From positions 323,490-387,489 of the forward strand of contig NZ_JBIUAG010000008.1 in assembly GCF_044547355.1 (NCBI RefSeq): a DNA stretch of 64,000 nt. The letters run 5' to 3'. This stretch comes from Kutzneria sp044547355 (GTDB taxonomy: Bacteria > Actinomycetota > Actinomycetes > Mycobacteriales > Pseudonocardiaceae). This document shows positions 25,580 to 34,043 of this stretch, piece after piece. The notes under the pieces are model-generated. The model had not been told where the DNA came from and searched no databases. It saw only the letters and a program-made list of their open reading frames with translations. Within the stretch, counting starts at the first letter, position 1. Each line of letters begins with the position of its first letter. The position numbers and the translations under genes were made by a program.

Positions 25580-26199
25580 GTCAGCTCCTCCTCAGCGATG
25601 ATCAGGTCGGCCCGCCCCGAAGTGGCGTCGACCCGCACCGCGTTGGCCTGATCCGAGCCTAACGCGCGGCCGCGGGCCTGCTCGGCCGAGCGGCCGAACG
25701 CCTCGTGGCGGGCGACCAGACGGGCAATGCGGACCGACTCGGCCGGGGCGAGGAACCACACCTCGTCCAGCAGCGGCCGGACCCGGTCCCACGGACGGTC
25801 GGCCAGCAGGAGGTAGTTGCCCTCGGTGACCACGAGCGGCGTCTCCGGGAACACGGGCACGGCGCAGGCGATGGGCTCCTCGATCTCGCGCCGGAACTCG
25901 GGGGCGTAGACGGTGTCGGGGCCGCGCCGGCGCAGGCGGTCGAGCAGGTCGACGTAGCCGGCGGCGTCGAAGGTGTCGGGCGCGCCCTTGCGCTCGGCCC
26001 GGCCCAGCCGGTCGAGCTCCCGCTGCGCGTAGTGGAACCCGTCCATGCCGACCAGCACGGCCCGGTCGCCCAGCGCCTCGACGACCCGCGCGGCCAGGGT
26101 GGACTTGCCGGCCCCGGGCGCGCCGCAGATGCCCAGCAGCGACCGCCGGCCGGTGGCCGCCAGCCGTTCGGCCCGGGCCACCAGGTCGTCGAACTTCAC
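25576..26199 (-). CDS. P-loop sugar/nucleoside kinase, FrcK-like
   Basis: A 207-aa kinase of the phosphoribulokinase/uridine kinase fold. The Walker A is GICGAPGAGKSTLA (residues ~23-36), followed by VLVGMDGFHYAQRELDR with the substrate Asp and VVTEGNYLLL near the Walker B. The start is the GTG at 26199 with an AGGGGGA ribosome site, overlapping the PfkB stop (GTGA). In Sinorhizobium the frc transport operon ends with frcK, a kinase of this fold, so the context supports a fructose-related kinase; a nucleoside kinase remains possible. Confidence 0.88.
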   Translation of the reverse strand: MKFDDLVARAERLAATGRRSLLGICGAPGAGKSTLAARVVEALGDRAVLVGMDGFHYAQRELDRLGRAERKGAPDTFDAAGYVDLLDRLRRRGPDTVYAPEFRREIEEPIACAVPVFPETPLVVTEGNYLLLADRPWDRVRPLLDEVWFLAPAESVRIARLVARHEAFGRSAEQARGRALGSDQANAVRVDATSGRADLIIAEEELT

Positions 26200-27041
26200 C
26201 AGGTTCCCCCTCGCACCTCGTCGACCCAGCCCCGCGGGCCGACGTGCCGGACCTTGACGGACGCGACCCGGTTGGCCAGGTCGATCAGCCCTGGCAGCTC
26301 GTCGGCGGTCGGCACGCGGCCCAGCCGCCCGATGCCGAAGGTCAGCGCCCCGTGCCAGACGTCGCCGGCGCCCGAGGTGTCCCGGGCGGCCACCGGCTGC
26401 GCCTCGACGACGCCGCCGCGGCCCTCGCACGACCACTCGACCGCGCCGGGGCCGTGGGTGCGGATCACCACCGGCACGCCGCGGTCGTGCACTTCCTTGG
26501 TGCTGAGCGGATACGTGGCCGAGCAGGCGCAGACATCCACCAGCGGCAGCAGTTCCTCGTGCACGTCCTTGAGGCTGCCGGCGTCCAGCACCACCGGGGC
26601 GGTCGCCTTCGCCACCCGCAGCGCCAGCGCCGGATGGTGCCCGTCGACCAGCACGGCGTCAGTCTCCAGGATCTCCACCGGCGGCAGAATCGTTGTGCCG
26701 GCGGCATTGTGCGACACCACGGTCCGCTCGCCGTCGCGGTCCCGCACCGTCACGGCGCTGACCGTCGGCGGATCCTGCTTGGCCGGCAACAGATCCACCA
26801 CGGTCACACCGTGATCATCCAAGTCCCGCAGGGCAAGCAGCGCCAGCGGATGAGCGCCGAGCGCGGTCAAGAGGGTCGGGATGCCGCCGAGCGCGGCCAC
26901 CGCCACAGCGGCGTTGGCCGCGGGTCCGCCCGCGGCCAACGCCACCGTCTCCGACTGCACCTTCTCACCGGCGGCCGGGATGTCGCCGACCCGCTGCACA
27001 ACGTCCACTGTGCACAGTCCAGCGAGCAGAATCCTGGTCAC
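26196..27041 (-). CDS. PfkB-family carbohydrate kinase
   Basis: A 281-aa ribokinase-like enzyme. The N-terminal GxxxxD region LLAGLCTVDVVQRVGDIPAAG and LAAGGPAANAAVAVAALG (signature 1) are present, and signature 2 is ARDTSGAGDVWHGALTFG with the catalytic Asp. It is slightly short for the family. In the operon with a fructose-type ABC transporter it probably phosphorylates the imported ketose. The Frc system delivers free sugar, so a kinase is needed. It overlaps both flanking genes by 4 bases. Confidence 0.92.
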   Translation of the reverse strand: MTRILLAGLCTVDVVQRVGDIPAAGEKVQSETVALAAGGPAANAAVAVAALGGIPTLLTALGAHPLALLALRDLDDHGVTVVDLLPAKQDPPTVSAVTVRDRDGERTVVSHNAAGTTILPPVEILETDAVLVDGHHPALALRVAKATAPVVLDAGSLKDVHEELLPLVDVCACSATYPLSTKEVHDRGVPVVIRTHGPGAVEWSCEGRGGVVEAQPVAARDTSGAGDVWHGALTFGIGRLGRVPTADELPGLIDLANRVASVKVRHVGPRGWVDEVRGGTW

Positions 27042-27868
27042 TCCGCGGACTTCCGATGGCTGCCGAGTCCGGTCGTGACCGCGTTGCGCACTTCTTCCAC
27101 CACACCATCATCGCCCATCCGCAGCGCGCCGGTGAGCAGTCCCACCACCTCGTTCATCGAGCTCTCGCCCGGCTTCACCAGCGCCACCCGCTTGCCCAGC
27201 CGGTGCACGTGGACCCGGTCGGCGATCTCGAACACGTGCGGCATGTTGTGGCTGATCAGCACCACCGGCAGGCCGCGGTCGCGGATCCGCCCGATCAGCT
27301 CCAGCACCTTGGCCGACTCGGCAACGCCGAGCGCGGCCGTCGGCTCGTCCATGATCACGACCTTGGTGCCGAAGGCCGCCGCCCTGGCCACCGCGACGGC
27401 CTGGCGCTGGCCGCCGGACAGGGTCTCGACCAGCTGCGTGATCGACTTGATGTTGATGCCCAGCTCGTCGAGCACCTGCTGCGCCTGCGCCCGCATGGTC
27501 TTCGCGTCCAACGTGCGCAGGAACTGCCCGCGCCAGCCGCCGAGCCGGCGCTCGCGGCCCATGAACAGGTTGGTGGCGATGTCCAGCGCCGGCGCGAGGG
27601 CCAGGTCCTGGTAGACGGTCTCGATGCCGGACCGGCGGGCGTCCAGCGGCCCGCGGAAGTGCACCACCTCGCCGTCCACCCTGATCTCACCGGCATCCGG
27701 CGCCAACGCGCCGGACAACGCCTTGATCAGACTGGACTTGCCGGCGCCGTTGTCGCCGACCACCGCCAGCACCTCGCCCGGCAGCAGGTCGAAGTCCGCA
27801 CCGTCGATCGCCGTGACCCGGCCGTACCGCTTGACCAGGCCCCGGGCTTGCAGGATCGGGTCGGTCAT
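27038..27868 (-). CDS. frcA: Sugar ABC transporter ATP-binding protein (FrcA-like)
   Basis: A 276-aa single-ABC ATPase. Walker A is GDNGAGKSSLIK, the signature is VETLSGGQRQAVAVARAA, Walker B is VVIMDEPTAALG, and the switch His is VLISHNMPHV. Unlike RbsA it has one ATPase domain, as FrcA does; it must act as a homodimer. It couples ATP hydrolysis to uptake through the permease downstream of it in position 27865-28845, whose gene overlaps by 4 bases. Confidence 0.92.
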   Translation of the reverse strand: MTDPILQARGLVKRYGRVTAIDGADFDLLPGEVLAVVGDNGAGKSSLIKALSGALAPDAGEIRVDGEVVHFRGPLDARRSGIETVYQDLALAPALDIATNLFMGRERRLGGWRGQFLRTLDAKTMRAQAQQVLDELGINIKSITQLVETLSGGQRQAVAVARAAAFGTKVVIMDEPTAALGVAESAKVLELIGRIRDRGLPVVLISHNMPHVFEIADRVHVHRLGKRVALVKPGESSMNEVVGLLTGALRMGDDGVVEEVRNAVTTGLGSHRKSAE

Positions 27869-28845
27869 CGCTGCCTCCCTCGCGTGAACCGGTCGAGCGC
27901 GACGGCGGCGATGACCAGGATGCCGGTCGCCACGTTCTGGTACAGGTCGTCGATGCCGGCCTGGGTCAAGCCGCTGCGCAGCACGGTGACGATCAGCGCG
28001 CCGACGAGCGTGCCGAGCACACTTCCCCGGCCGCCGAACAGACTCGTGCCGCCGATGACGACCGCGGTGATCGAGTCCAGGTTGGCCGTCTGGTAGGCGT
28101 TCGGGTCCGCGTTGGGCACCCGGCCCAGCGCCTGCCAGGCGGCGATGCCGTAGATCAGGCCGGCGATGATGTAGACGCCGATGACCGTGCGCTGCACGTT
28201 GATGCCGGACAGCCGGGCCGCCTCCGGCTCGTTGCCGACCGCGTAGACGTGCCGGCCCCAGGCCGTTTTGTTCAGGGCGTACCAGACGAGCAGGAACATC
28301 ACGAGCGCCACCGTCATGCCGTAGGTGACCTCGATGCCGCCGAACAGGTAGCGCCGCGTGCCCAGCCAGGACAGCAGGCCGTCGCTGACCGGCACGCTCT
28401 CGCCGGTGTAGATCCGGCTGACCGCGGTGAGGATCGTCAGCAGGCCCAGCGTGACGATGAACGGCGGCAGCTTGACGTTGATGACCAGCACGCCGGTCAG
28501 CGCGCCGATCAGGGTGGCCGCGGCGACACCGACGACCAGCGCCAGCCAGGCCGGCGCGCCGCCGACCACCAGCTTGGCCATCAGCAGCGTGGCCAGCACG
28601 GTGTTGGCCGCGTTGGCCAGGTCGATGCCGGCGGTGAGGATGATCAGCGTCTGGCCCAGCGCCATCGTGCCGACCACCAGCGACTGCTCGACCACAAGCG
28701 AGAGGTTGTCGAGCTCGAGGAAAGTGCTGGTGGACAAGGAGAACACGACGACCGCCACGACCAGTGCGATGGTCGGGCCGACCGCGGGCGTGCGCAGCAC
28801 GTACTCGCCGAAGCTGGCCCGGGTTCCGTTCGCGGTGGTGGCCAT
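27865..28845 (-). CDS. frcC: Sugar ABC transporter permease (FrcC-like)
   Basis: A 326-aa integral membrane permease of the ribose/fructose class (BPD_transp_2) with about ten helices. Typical segments are ALGQTLIILTAGIDLANAAN and VVIGGTSLFGGRGSVLGTLV, the latter being the conserved G-G-x-x-x-x-G-G-x-G-x-x-x-G cytosolic motif. The stop overlaps the start of the ATPase gene. Only one permease gene is present, so a homodimer is expected. Confidence 0.93.
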   Translation of the reverse strand: MATTANGTRASFGEYVLRTPAVGPTIALVVAVVVFSLSTSTFLELDNLSLVVEQSLVVGTMALGQTLIILTAGIDLANAANTVLATLLMAKLVVGGAPAWLALVVGVAAATLIGALTGVLVINVKLPPFIVTLGLLTILTAVSRIYTGESVPVSDGLLSWLGTRRYLFGGIEVTYGMTVALVMFLLVWYALNKTAWGRHVYAVGNEPEAARLSGINVQRTVIGVYIIAGLIYGIAAWQALGRVPNADPNAYQTANLDSITAVVIGGTSLFGGRGSVLGTLVGALIVTVLRSGLTQAGIDDLYQNVATGILVIAAVALDRFTRGRQR

Positions 28846-28846
28846 C

Positions 28847-29857
28847 TCACTTCCCCCAACAGTTCTGCAGGCCCCAGGTCGTGTCCTGGGACGGGATGCC
28901 GGGCACCGGCTTGTCGGTGATGACCATGGAGCCGGTGTTCTGGAAGCCGCTGGGCTTCTTGCCGGACTTGGCGTAGTCGACCGCCGCGTCCACGCCCAGG
29001 GCGGCCATCTTGGCCGGGAACTGCATGACGGTCGCGCCGTACTTGCCGTCCTTGACGTCCTGCACGCCCTGGCAGCCGCCGTCGATGGAGCCCATCACCA
29101 CCTGGCCGGTCAGCCCGCGGGCCTGCAATGCCGCGTAGGCGCCGCGGGCCGTCGGCTCGTTGAGGGTGTAGACGGCGTTCACCGTGGTCGCGCGCTGCAA
29201 CAGGTTCTCCATGCCCTGCTGGGCCTGGCTCTGGTCGCCGTTCACCGACTGGTGGCCGATGATCGCCGGATCCCCGTCCTTGAGACCGAAGCCTTGCAGG
29301 AAACCGGTGTGCCGCTGCGTGTCCACCGTGGACCCGGGTGTGCCGTCCAGCATCAGCAGCTGCGGCGGCTTGTCGCCGAGGACCGCCTTGACGTACTGGC
29401 CCTCCTGGCGGCCGGCGGCGGTGTTGTCCGTCGCGTACGTGGCGTCCACCGCGCTGGCCGGGTCGGTCTCGGTGTCCAGAGCGATCACCATGATGCCCTT
29501 GTCCCGGGCCTGCTTGATCGCGCTGAGCACCCCGGTGGCGCTGTTGGGCGTGATCAGGATGGTGTTCACGCCCCGTTGGACCAGGTTCTCGATGGCCGTG
29601 ACCTGGCCGTCGTTGTCGCCGTCGAACTTGCCGGCCAGGGCCGTGAACTGGGCCCCCAGCTTGTTCGCCTCGGCCTGCGCCGACTGCCGCAGCGACACGA
29701 AGTACGGATTGGTGTCGGTCTTGGTGACCAGTCCGATCTTCGCCTGCGTGTTGTTGCCGACCGCGGTGGAGCCACCCCAGTAGCGTTGCGTCGTGCAGCC
29801 CGTGGCGGTGACGGCCAGGATGGCGGCGAGCGCCCCCATCGTCAGGCCCTTCTTCAT
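28847..29857 (-). CDS. frcB: Sugar-binding lipoprotein of the ABC transporter (FrcB-like)
   Basis: A 336-aa periplasmic-binding-protein-fold lipoprotein. The signal ends in the lipobox VTATGC (Cys21). Mature sequence shows IGLVTKTDTNPYFVSLRQSA, ILITPNSATGVLSAIKQARDKG and VIALDTETDPASAVDATYATDN, which are close to FrcB/RbsB patterns. It captures the sugar outside the membrane and gives it to FrcC. First gene of the operon, directly downstream of the 24-bp palindrome at 29922-29945. Confidence 0.93.
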   Translation of the reverse strand: MKKGLTMGALAAILAVTATGCTTQRYWGGSTAVGNNTQAKIGLVTKTDTNPYFVSLRQSAQAEANKLGAQFTALAGKFDGDNDGQVTAIENLVQRGVNTILITPNSATGVLSAIKQARDKGIMVIALDTETDPASAVDATYATDNTAAGRQEGQYVKAVLGDKPPQLLMLDGTPGSTVDTQRHTGFLQGFGLKDGDPAIIGHQSVNGDQSQAQQGMENLLQRATTVNAVYTLNEPTARGAYAALQARGLTGQVVMGSIDGGCQGVQDVKDGKYGATVMQFPAKMAALGVDAAVDYAKSGKKPSGFQNTGSMVITDKPVPGIPSQDTTWGLQNCWGK

Positions 29858-29921
29858 GGCGGCCCCTCCTGATCAGCGACGGTGCTGGTTGCGGCGAAGC
29901 TAATTGCGGGTAAGGTCCACG

Positions 29922-29945
29922 GCAAGCGTTTGCGCAAACGCTTGC
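29922..29945. promoter_or_regulatory. 24-bp perfect palindrome, LacI-type operator of the fructose operon
   Basis: GCAAGCGTTTGC (29922-29933) is followed directly by its exact complement GCAAACGCTTGC. The inner TTTGCGCAAA core with central CG is the hallmark of LacI/CcpA-family operators. It sits between the divergent frcB and lacI-type genes, 64 bases from the frcB start and 38 from the regulator start, so it can control both. Confidence 0.88.
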
Positions 29946-29983
29946 ACTGATTTCGATCACGAAGCGTCGCAAGGAATGCTGCC

Positions 29984-30985
29984 ATGGTCACGATGAAAGA
30001 CGTCGCCCAGCTGGCCGGCGTGTCGATCACGACGGTGTCTCACGTCGTCAACGGGACCAGGGCCGTGGCCGCGGAGACCAAGGAGCGGGTGCTCGACGCC
30101 GTGGCCCGCACCGGCTACACCAGCGACGTCATCGCCCGGTCCCTGGTCACCGGCGGCACCCGATCGCTCGGCGTGGCCATCTCCCTGGTCGCCAACCCGT
30201 ACTTCGCCGAGCTCATGCAGGCCATCGAGAGCGAGGCCACCGCCGCCGGCTACACCCTGTTGCTGGTCGACACCCACGACGAGGCCGAAACCGAGGAGTA
30301 CTCCATCCGGATGCTGCGGGCCCGCCGGGTGGACGGCCTGCTGCTCACCCCGTCGCCCGGCGCCGTCACCAGCGTCCTGCCCGAGCTGCGGCGGCTCAAC
30401 ATCCCCACCGTGCTCGTCGACCGGCTGCCCGGCAACCAGCCCATCGACCAGGTCGGGCCGGAGAACGTGCAGGCCATGTCCGCCCTCGTGCAGCACCTCG
30501 GCGAGCTCGGGCACCGCCGCATCGGCATGATCAGCGGCGCCGCCGGGCTCACCACCTCGTCCGAACGCACCCTCGGCTACCGACTCGGCCTCGGCCGGGC
30601 CGGCCTGCCCTGGGACCCCGAACTCGTCGCCGCCGGCGAATCCTCCTCCGCCCAGGGCGCCGTCGCGCTGGCCCAGCTCCTCTCCCTGCCCGCTCCCCCC
30701 ACCGCCGTCGTCGCCGGCAACAACAACATGATGGTCGGCGTCCTGCACGAGGCCCGCCGCCGCCAACTCAAGATCGGCACCGACCTCGCCGTTGTCGGCT
30801 ACGACGACGTCGAGTGGGCCGACCTCGTCGACCCGCCCCTGACCACCATGGCCCAACCCATCGCCGACATCGGCCGCACCGCCGTCCGCATGCTCCTGGC
30901 CCGCATCCAGGACCCCTCCCGCGAACCCCAGACCGTCCGCCTGCCGGCCAAGCTCATGCACCGCCAGTCCTGCGGCTGCGCCTAG
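29984..30985 (+). CDS. LacI-family transcriptional regulator of the fructose operon
   Basis: A 333-aa LacI protein. The headpiece is TMKDVAQLAGVSITTVSHVV plus the hinge helix in DVIARSLVTGG; the PBP-like sensor domain follows (SLGVAISLVANPYFAELMQA, VVGYDDVEWADLVDPPLTTM). It likely binds the palindrome at 29922-29945 and responds to the imported sugar or its phosphate. The ATG at 29984 is used; MKDVAQ at codon 4 is an alternative start. It ends with a CGC motif common in this family. Confidence 0.95.
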   Translation: MVTMKDVAQLAGVSITTVSHVVNGTRAVAAETKERVLDAVARTGYTSDVIARSLVTGGTRSLGVAISLVANPYFAELMQAIESEATAAGYTLLLVDTHDEAETEEYSIRMLRARRVDGLLLTPSPGAVTSVLPELRRLNIPTVLVDRLPGNQPIDQVGPENVQAMSALVQHLGELGHRRIGMISGAAGLTTSSERTLGYRLGLGRAGLPWDPELVAAGESSSAQGAVALAQLLSLPAPPTAVVAGNNNMMVGVLHEARRRQLKIGTDLAVVGYDDVEWADLVDPPLTTMAQPIADIGRTAVRMLLARIQDPSREPQTVRLPAKLMHRQSCGCA

Positions 30986-30989
30986 CGCG

Positions 30990-31292
30990 CTACTCGTCGC
31001 CGGGGAGCATCCGGTGCAGCAGTGCGGTGATCTCGGCCTGCCCGGTGGCCAGTGCGCCAAAGCCCTGGCGCACTTCGGCCTCAAGGCTGGTCAGGCGATC
31101 GCCCTGCTCGACCTGCGTCTCGCGCAGCGCCATGAGCAGCTTGGTCTGGGCATCCAGCCGAGTGGCCAATGCACTCACGTCGCGGTCGGCCCCACCGGCG
31201 AGCACACGTGCGGCCGCTGCGTCCTGCCGCACGGCCTGCATCTGCTGCTCCAAGGCGGCGAGACGCGCCTCGATCTCCTCCATGGTGGCCAC
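30990..31292 (-). CDS. Small coiled-coil protein, function unknown
   Basis: A 100-aa, almost entirely helical protein. Heptad-like patterns occur in IEARLAALEQQMQAVRQDAA and LATRLDAQTKLLMALRE, then TSLEAEVRQGF. It has no signal, membrane segment or Cys, and would form a coiled coil. It converges with the LacI gene, stops 5 bases apart. Similar short helical proteins are common in actinobacteria without assigned roles. Confidence 0.7.
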   Translation of the reverse strand: MATMEEIEARLAALEQQMQAVRQDAAAARVLAGGADRDVSALATRLDAQTKLLMALRETQVEQGDRLTSLEAEVRQGFGALATGQAEITALLHRMLPGDE

Positions 31293-31361
31293 ATCGTCAT
31301 CGTAGCGCCACCAAAACGTTAGCCCGATCAGACCTGTCTCATTACGCCGTACGGGTGTGGC

Positions 31362-32198
31362 TCACTTGAAGTCGGCGGCGTGGTCGGCGGCCCAGTCGGC
31401 GAAGGTGCGGGCGGGGCGGCCGAGGAGGCGGGGGACGGTGTCGGTGACGACCTCGGGGTGGGTGACGAGGGCGGCGTGGGCGGCGATGAGGCCGTCGGCG
31501 ACGGCGGCGGGGCGGCCGGGGAAGAGCTCGCGGCGGGCGACGTCGTCGGGGAGTTCCTCGAAGCGGACAGGGCGGCCGATGGCGCGGCCGATGGTCTCGG
31601 CCTGTTCGAGCTGGCTGATGGCGGCGGGCCCGGTGAGCACGGGGCGCTGCCCGACGAGGCTGTCCGTGGTCAGCGCGAGCACGCCGACGGCCGCGATGTC
31701 CTCCTCGTGGATCAGGGCCCGGCGGGCGCCGGCGTGGAACCAGCGGACGACGCCGTCGGCGCGGATGCCAGGGGCCCAGCCGAGGGTGTTGGCGGCGAAG
31801 CCGGTGGGGCGCAGGAAGGTCCACTCAAGGTCGGAAGCCTCGATGAGGCCCTCCATCATGGCGTGGGAACCGAGGATGCCTTCGGTGGCGGACGACGAGA
31901 CGCCGTTGGCCGACAGGTAGACGACCCGCCGGGCCTGCTCGGCGATCTGGGCGATCACCGCAGGCGCGGCGGGGTCGGCGGCGAGGGTGGGCCAGACCAG
32001 GAAAACCGAATCGACGCCGTCCAGGGCGGGCCCGAGGCTCGCCGAATCGGCCAGGTCGCCGGCCACGACGTCGACGCACGGCGGCAGCGAGGCCCGCTCA
32101 GGATCCCGGACCACGGCCCGCACGGGCAGGCCCTTGTCCACCAGCTGAGCCAAAGCACTGCCGCCGCCGCGTCCGGTGGCACCGGTCACCAAGATCAC
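31362..32198 (-). CDS. NmrA-like NAD(P)-binding protein
   Basis: A 278-aa atypical SDR. The dinucleotide motif is VILVTGATGRGGGSALAQLV at the N-terminus, followed by VRAVVRDPERA, with Arg residues suited to NADP; WTFLRPTGFAANTLGW is typical of NmrA/NAD(P)H-binding proteins. The canonical Tyr-Lys pair is not evident, as in many regulators or quinone-oxidoreductase-like members. The GTG at 32198 follows GGGGAGGAG, a strong ribosome site; an in-frame upstream ATG at 32249 is less likely. It is a single gene. Confidence 0.9.
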   Translation of the reverse strand: MILVTGATGRGGGSALAQLVDKGLPVRAVVRDPERASLPPCVDVVAGDLADSASLGPALDGVDSVFLVWPTLAADPAAPAVIAQIAEQARRVVYLSANGVSSSATEGILGSHAMMEGLIEASDLEWTFLRPTGFAANTLGWAPGIRADGVVRWFHAGARRALIHEEDIAAVGVLALTTDSLVGQRPVLTGPAAISQLEQAETIGRAIGRPVRFEELPDDVARRELFPGRPAAVADGLIAAHAALVTHPEVVTDTVPRLLGRPARTFADWAADHAADFK

Positions 32199-32261
32199 TG
32201 TGAGCTCCTCCCCAGAGCAAGTGGCAACACGACCACCATGCAACCTCAAGCAAGGTGGAGG

Positions 32262-33344
32262 TCAACCGAAGGTGGGGTGCACCTCATGGCGCTCCAGGAC
32301 GGCGGCGGCCTCCAGGAGCATCCAGGCGGAGAGCTGGACGGAGAGGTCACGCTCGGGGCGGCGGCGGCCGCGCGCGGCGGGCATGACCCACTCCGGCCCG
32401 AACAGGGGACCGCTGCGGGCCTCGAAACGGTTGCGCCAGGCGGAATCGGCGGAGAGGTAGACGATCTGGGCGGCCTCCTTGTCGCCGAGGACGACGGCGG
32501 CCTGGGCGAGGTAGCGGGCGAGGATGCCGGCGAACAGGCCGCCGTCGCCACCGCCGTTGCCGGGCAGCACGCCGCCCTCGCCGACGAGGTGTTCGGCGAC
32601 GGCGAGCACGGTGCGACGGACCAGGGAGGCGTAGAGCTGGTTGCCGGTGGCCAGCCACAGCTCGACGCACGCGCCGATGTAAACGCCTTGGCAGTAGGTG
32701 AAAGTCCACTCGACGACGCCGGAGACCTCGCCGGCGGGATCGACCCGCAGGCCGTCGAGCACAAGCCCGGTGTCCGGGTCGACCAGCCACTCGTCGATCC
32801 AGTCCACAATGGACATCGCCCGCTGGAGGTCGACGCGGTCGCCGAGGCGGGTGAACAGCATCGCGGCGGGACCGTTGGCCGGCACGTTCTTGAGATTGTC
32901 CTTGGCACGCCACCAGATGCCGCCGCCGCCGTGGTCGGTCCAGCCGGCCCGCAGCCGCCGCCGGATCTCCTCCAGCGCCTCGGGCCGGCGCAGGTCGAGC
33001 TCCTCGCCGGCCCGCCACAGGGCCAGCCCGAGCCAGGCGATGTCGTCGTAGTAGCGGTTGATCCACCGCCGCCCGTTGCGCAGCCGGATGGTGTCGATCA
33101 GCTGCTCGATGTCACGGCGCCGAGCCGGCACGGACGCGCGCAGCTGGGCGTCGATCAGGCAGTCGAGCAGGTGCGCCTGCCACCAGTAGTGCCAGGGCAC
33201 GTGCAGCCGACGGGCCCCGGCGGGCCAGCCGGTGAGGCCGATTCTGGTGCCGGGAAGTCCCCACAACCGACGCAGGTGCCTGGTCCGCACGGCCCGTTCG
33301 GCCATGGCCGCCCGTGCGGCCCACAACGCGGGGGAGTCCGTCAC
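32262..33344 (-). CDS. Glycoside hydrolase family 76 protein, cytosolic
   Basis: A 360-aa (alpha/alpha)6-barrel protein of GH76, the family of endo-alpha-1,6-mannanases. The catalytic double Asp lies in INRYYDDIAWLGLAL (near residue 100), and WTDHGGGGIWWRAKDNLKNV, VEWTFTYCQGVYIGA are further landmarks. No signal peptide or lipobox is present, unlike secreted mannanases, so it should act in the cytosol or be exported another way. The M. tuberculosis homologue that I recall (Rv0365c) is also near fba/DedA genes. It may act on mannan or mannosylated lipid intermediates. Confidence 0.9.
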   Translation of the reverse strand: MTDSPALWAARAAMAERAVRTRHLRRLWGLPGTRIGLTGWPAGARRLHVPWHYWWQAHLLDCLIDAQLRASVPARRRDIEQLIDTIRLRNGRRWINRYYDDIAWLGLALWRAGEELDLRRPEALEEIRRRLRAGWTDHGGGGIWWRAKDNLKNVPANGPAAMLFTRLGDRVDLQRAMSIVDWIDEWLVDPDTGLVLDGLRVDPAGEVSGVVEWTFTYCQGVYIGACVELWLATGNQLYASLVRRTVLAVAEHLVGEGGVLPGNGGGDGGLFAGILARYLAQAAVVLGDKEAAQIVYLSADSAWRNRFEARSGPLFGPEWVMPAARGRRRPERDLSVQLSAWMLLEAAAVLERHEVHPTFG

Positions 33345-33386
33345 CGACCCATGGTGCGCGCTTGATCGATTCCGGTGGCGGCGCTG

Positions 33387-34043
33387 TCACCAGGACGTAT
33401 GAAGGTCGGCGTGTTGCGCCACCCACGTGTGCATCACGATGCCGGCGGCGACGCCGGCGTTGATCGACCGGGTGGAGCCGAACTGGGCGATCGACACCAC
33501 CAGGTCGGCGGAGGCCTGCGCGGCCGACGACAGCCCGGGGCCCTCCTGCCCGAACAGCAGCACGCAGTCCCGCGGCAGGGCGGTGGTCTCGATCGGCACG
33601 GAGCCGGGAGTGTTGTCCACCGCCACGATCTCCAGCCGGGAAGCCCGCGCGAACGCCACCAGCGACTCGACGTCCTCGTGGTGGTGCAGGTGCTGGTACC
33701 GGTCGGTGACCATGGCCCCGCGCCGGTTCCACCGCCGCCGCCCGACGATGTGCACGGCCCGGGCGGCGAAGGCGTTGGCGGTCCGCACCACGGTGCCGAT
33801 GTTGTGGTCGTGCTGGAAGTTCTCGATGGCGACGTGGAACGGATGCCGACGCCGGTCCAGGTCGGCGACGATCTCCTCGCGCCGCCAGTACCGGTAGTGG
33901 TCGACCACGTTGCGCCGGTCGCCCTCGGCCAGCAGCTCCGGGTCGTAGCGCTCGTCGTCGGGCCACGGCCCCGGCCACGGCCCGACGCCCACCTCGTGCC
34001 CGGCCGCGACCCACTCGGTCGGGCCCAGCTCCTCCTCGGTCAC
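33387..34043 (-). CDS. TrmH/SpoU-family RNA 2'-O-methyltransferase
   Basis: A 218-aa SPOUT methylase. Motif 1 is the NFQHDHNIGTVVRTANAFAA region, with NxxR-type substrate residues; motif 2 is LLFGQEGPGLS, and motif 3 is SIAQFGSTRSINAGVAAGIV, forming the trefoil knot that binds S-adenosylmethionine. It modifies tRNA or rRNA ribose. The GTG at 34043 overlaps the LemA stop (GTGA); a longer frame to 34544 would run antisense-like inside LemA and is rejected. An N-terminal WPGPWPDD segment is unusual but commonly seen in actinobacterial members. Confidence 0.93.
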   Translation of the reverse strand: MTEEELGPTEWVAAGHEVGVGPWPGPWPDDERYDPELLAEGDRRNVVDHYRYWRREEIVADLDRRRHPFHVAIENFQHDHNIGTVVRTANAFAARAVHIVGRRRWNRRGAMVTDRYQHLHHHEDVESLVAFARASRLEIVAVDNTPGSVPIETTALPRDCVLLFGQEGPGLSSAAQASADLVVSIAQFGSTRSINAGVAAGIVMHTWVAQHADLHTSW

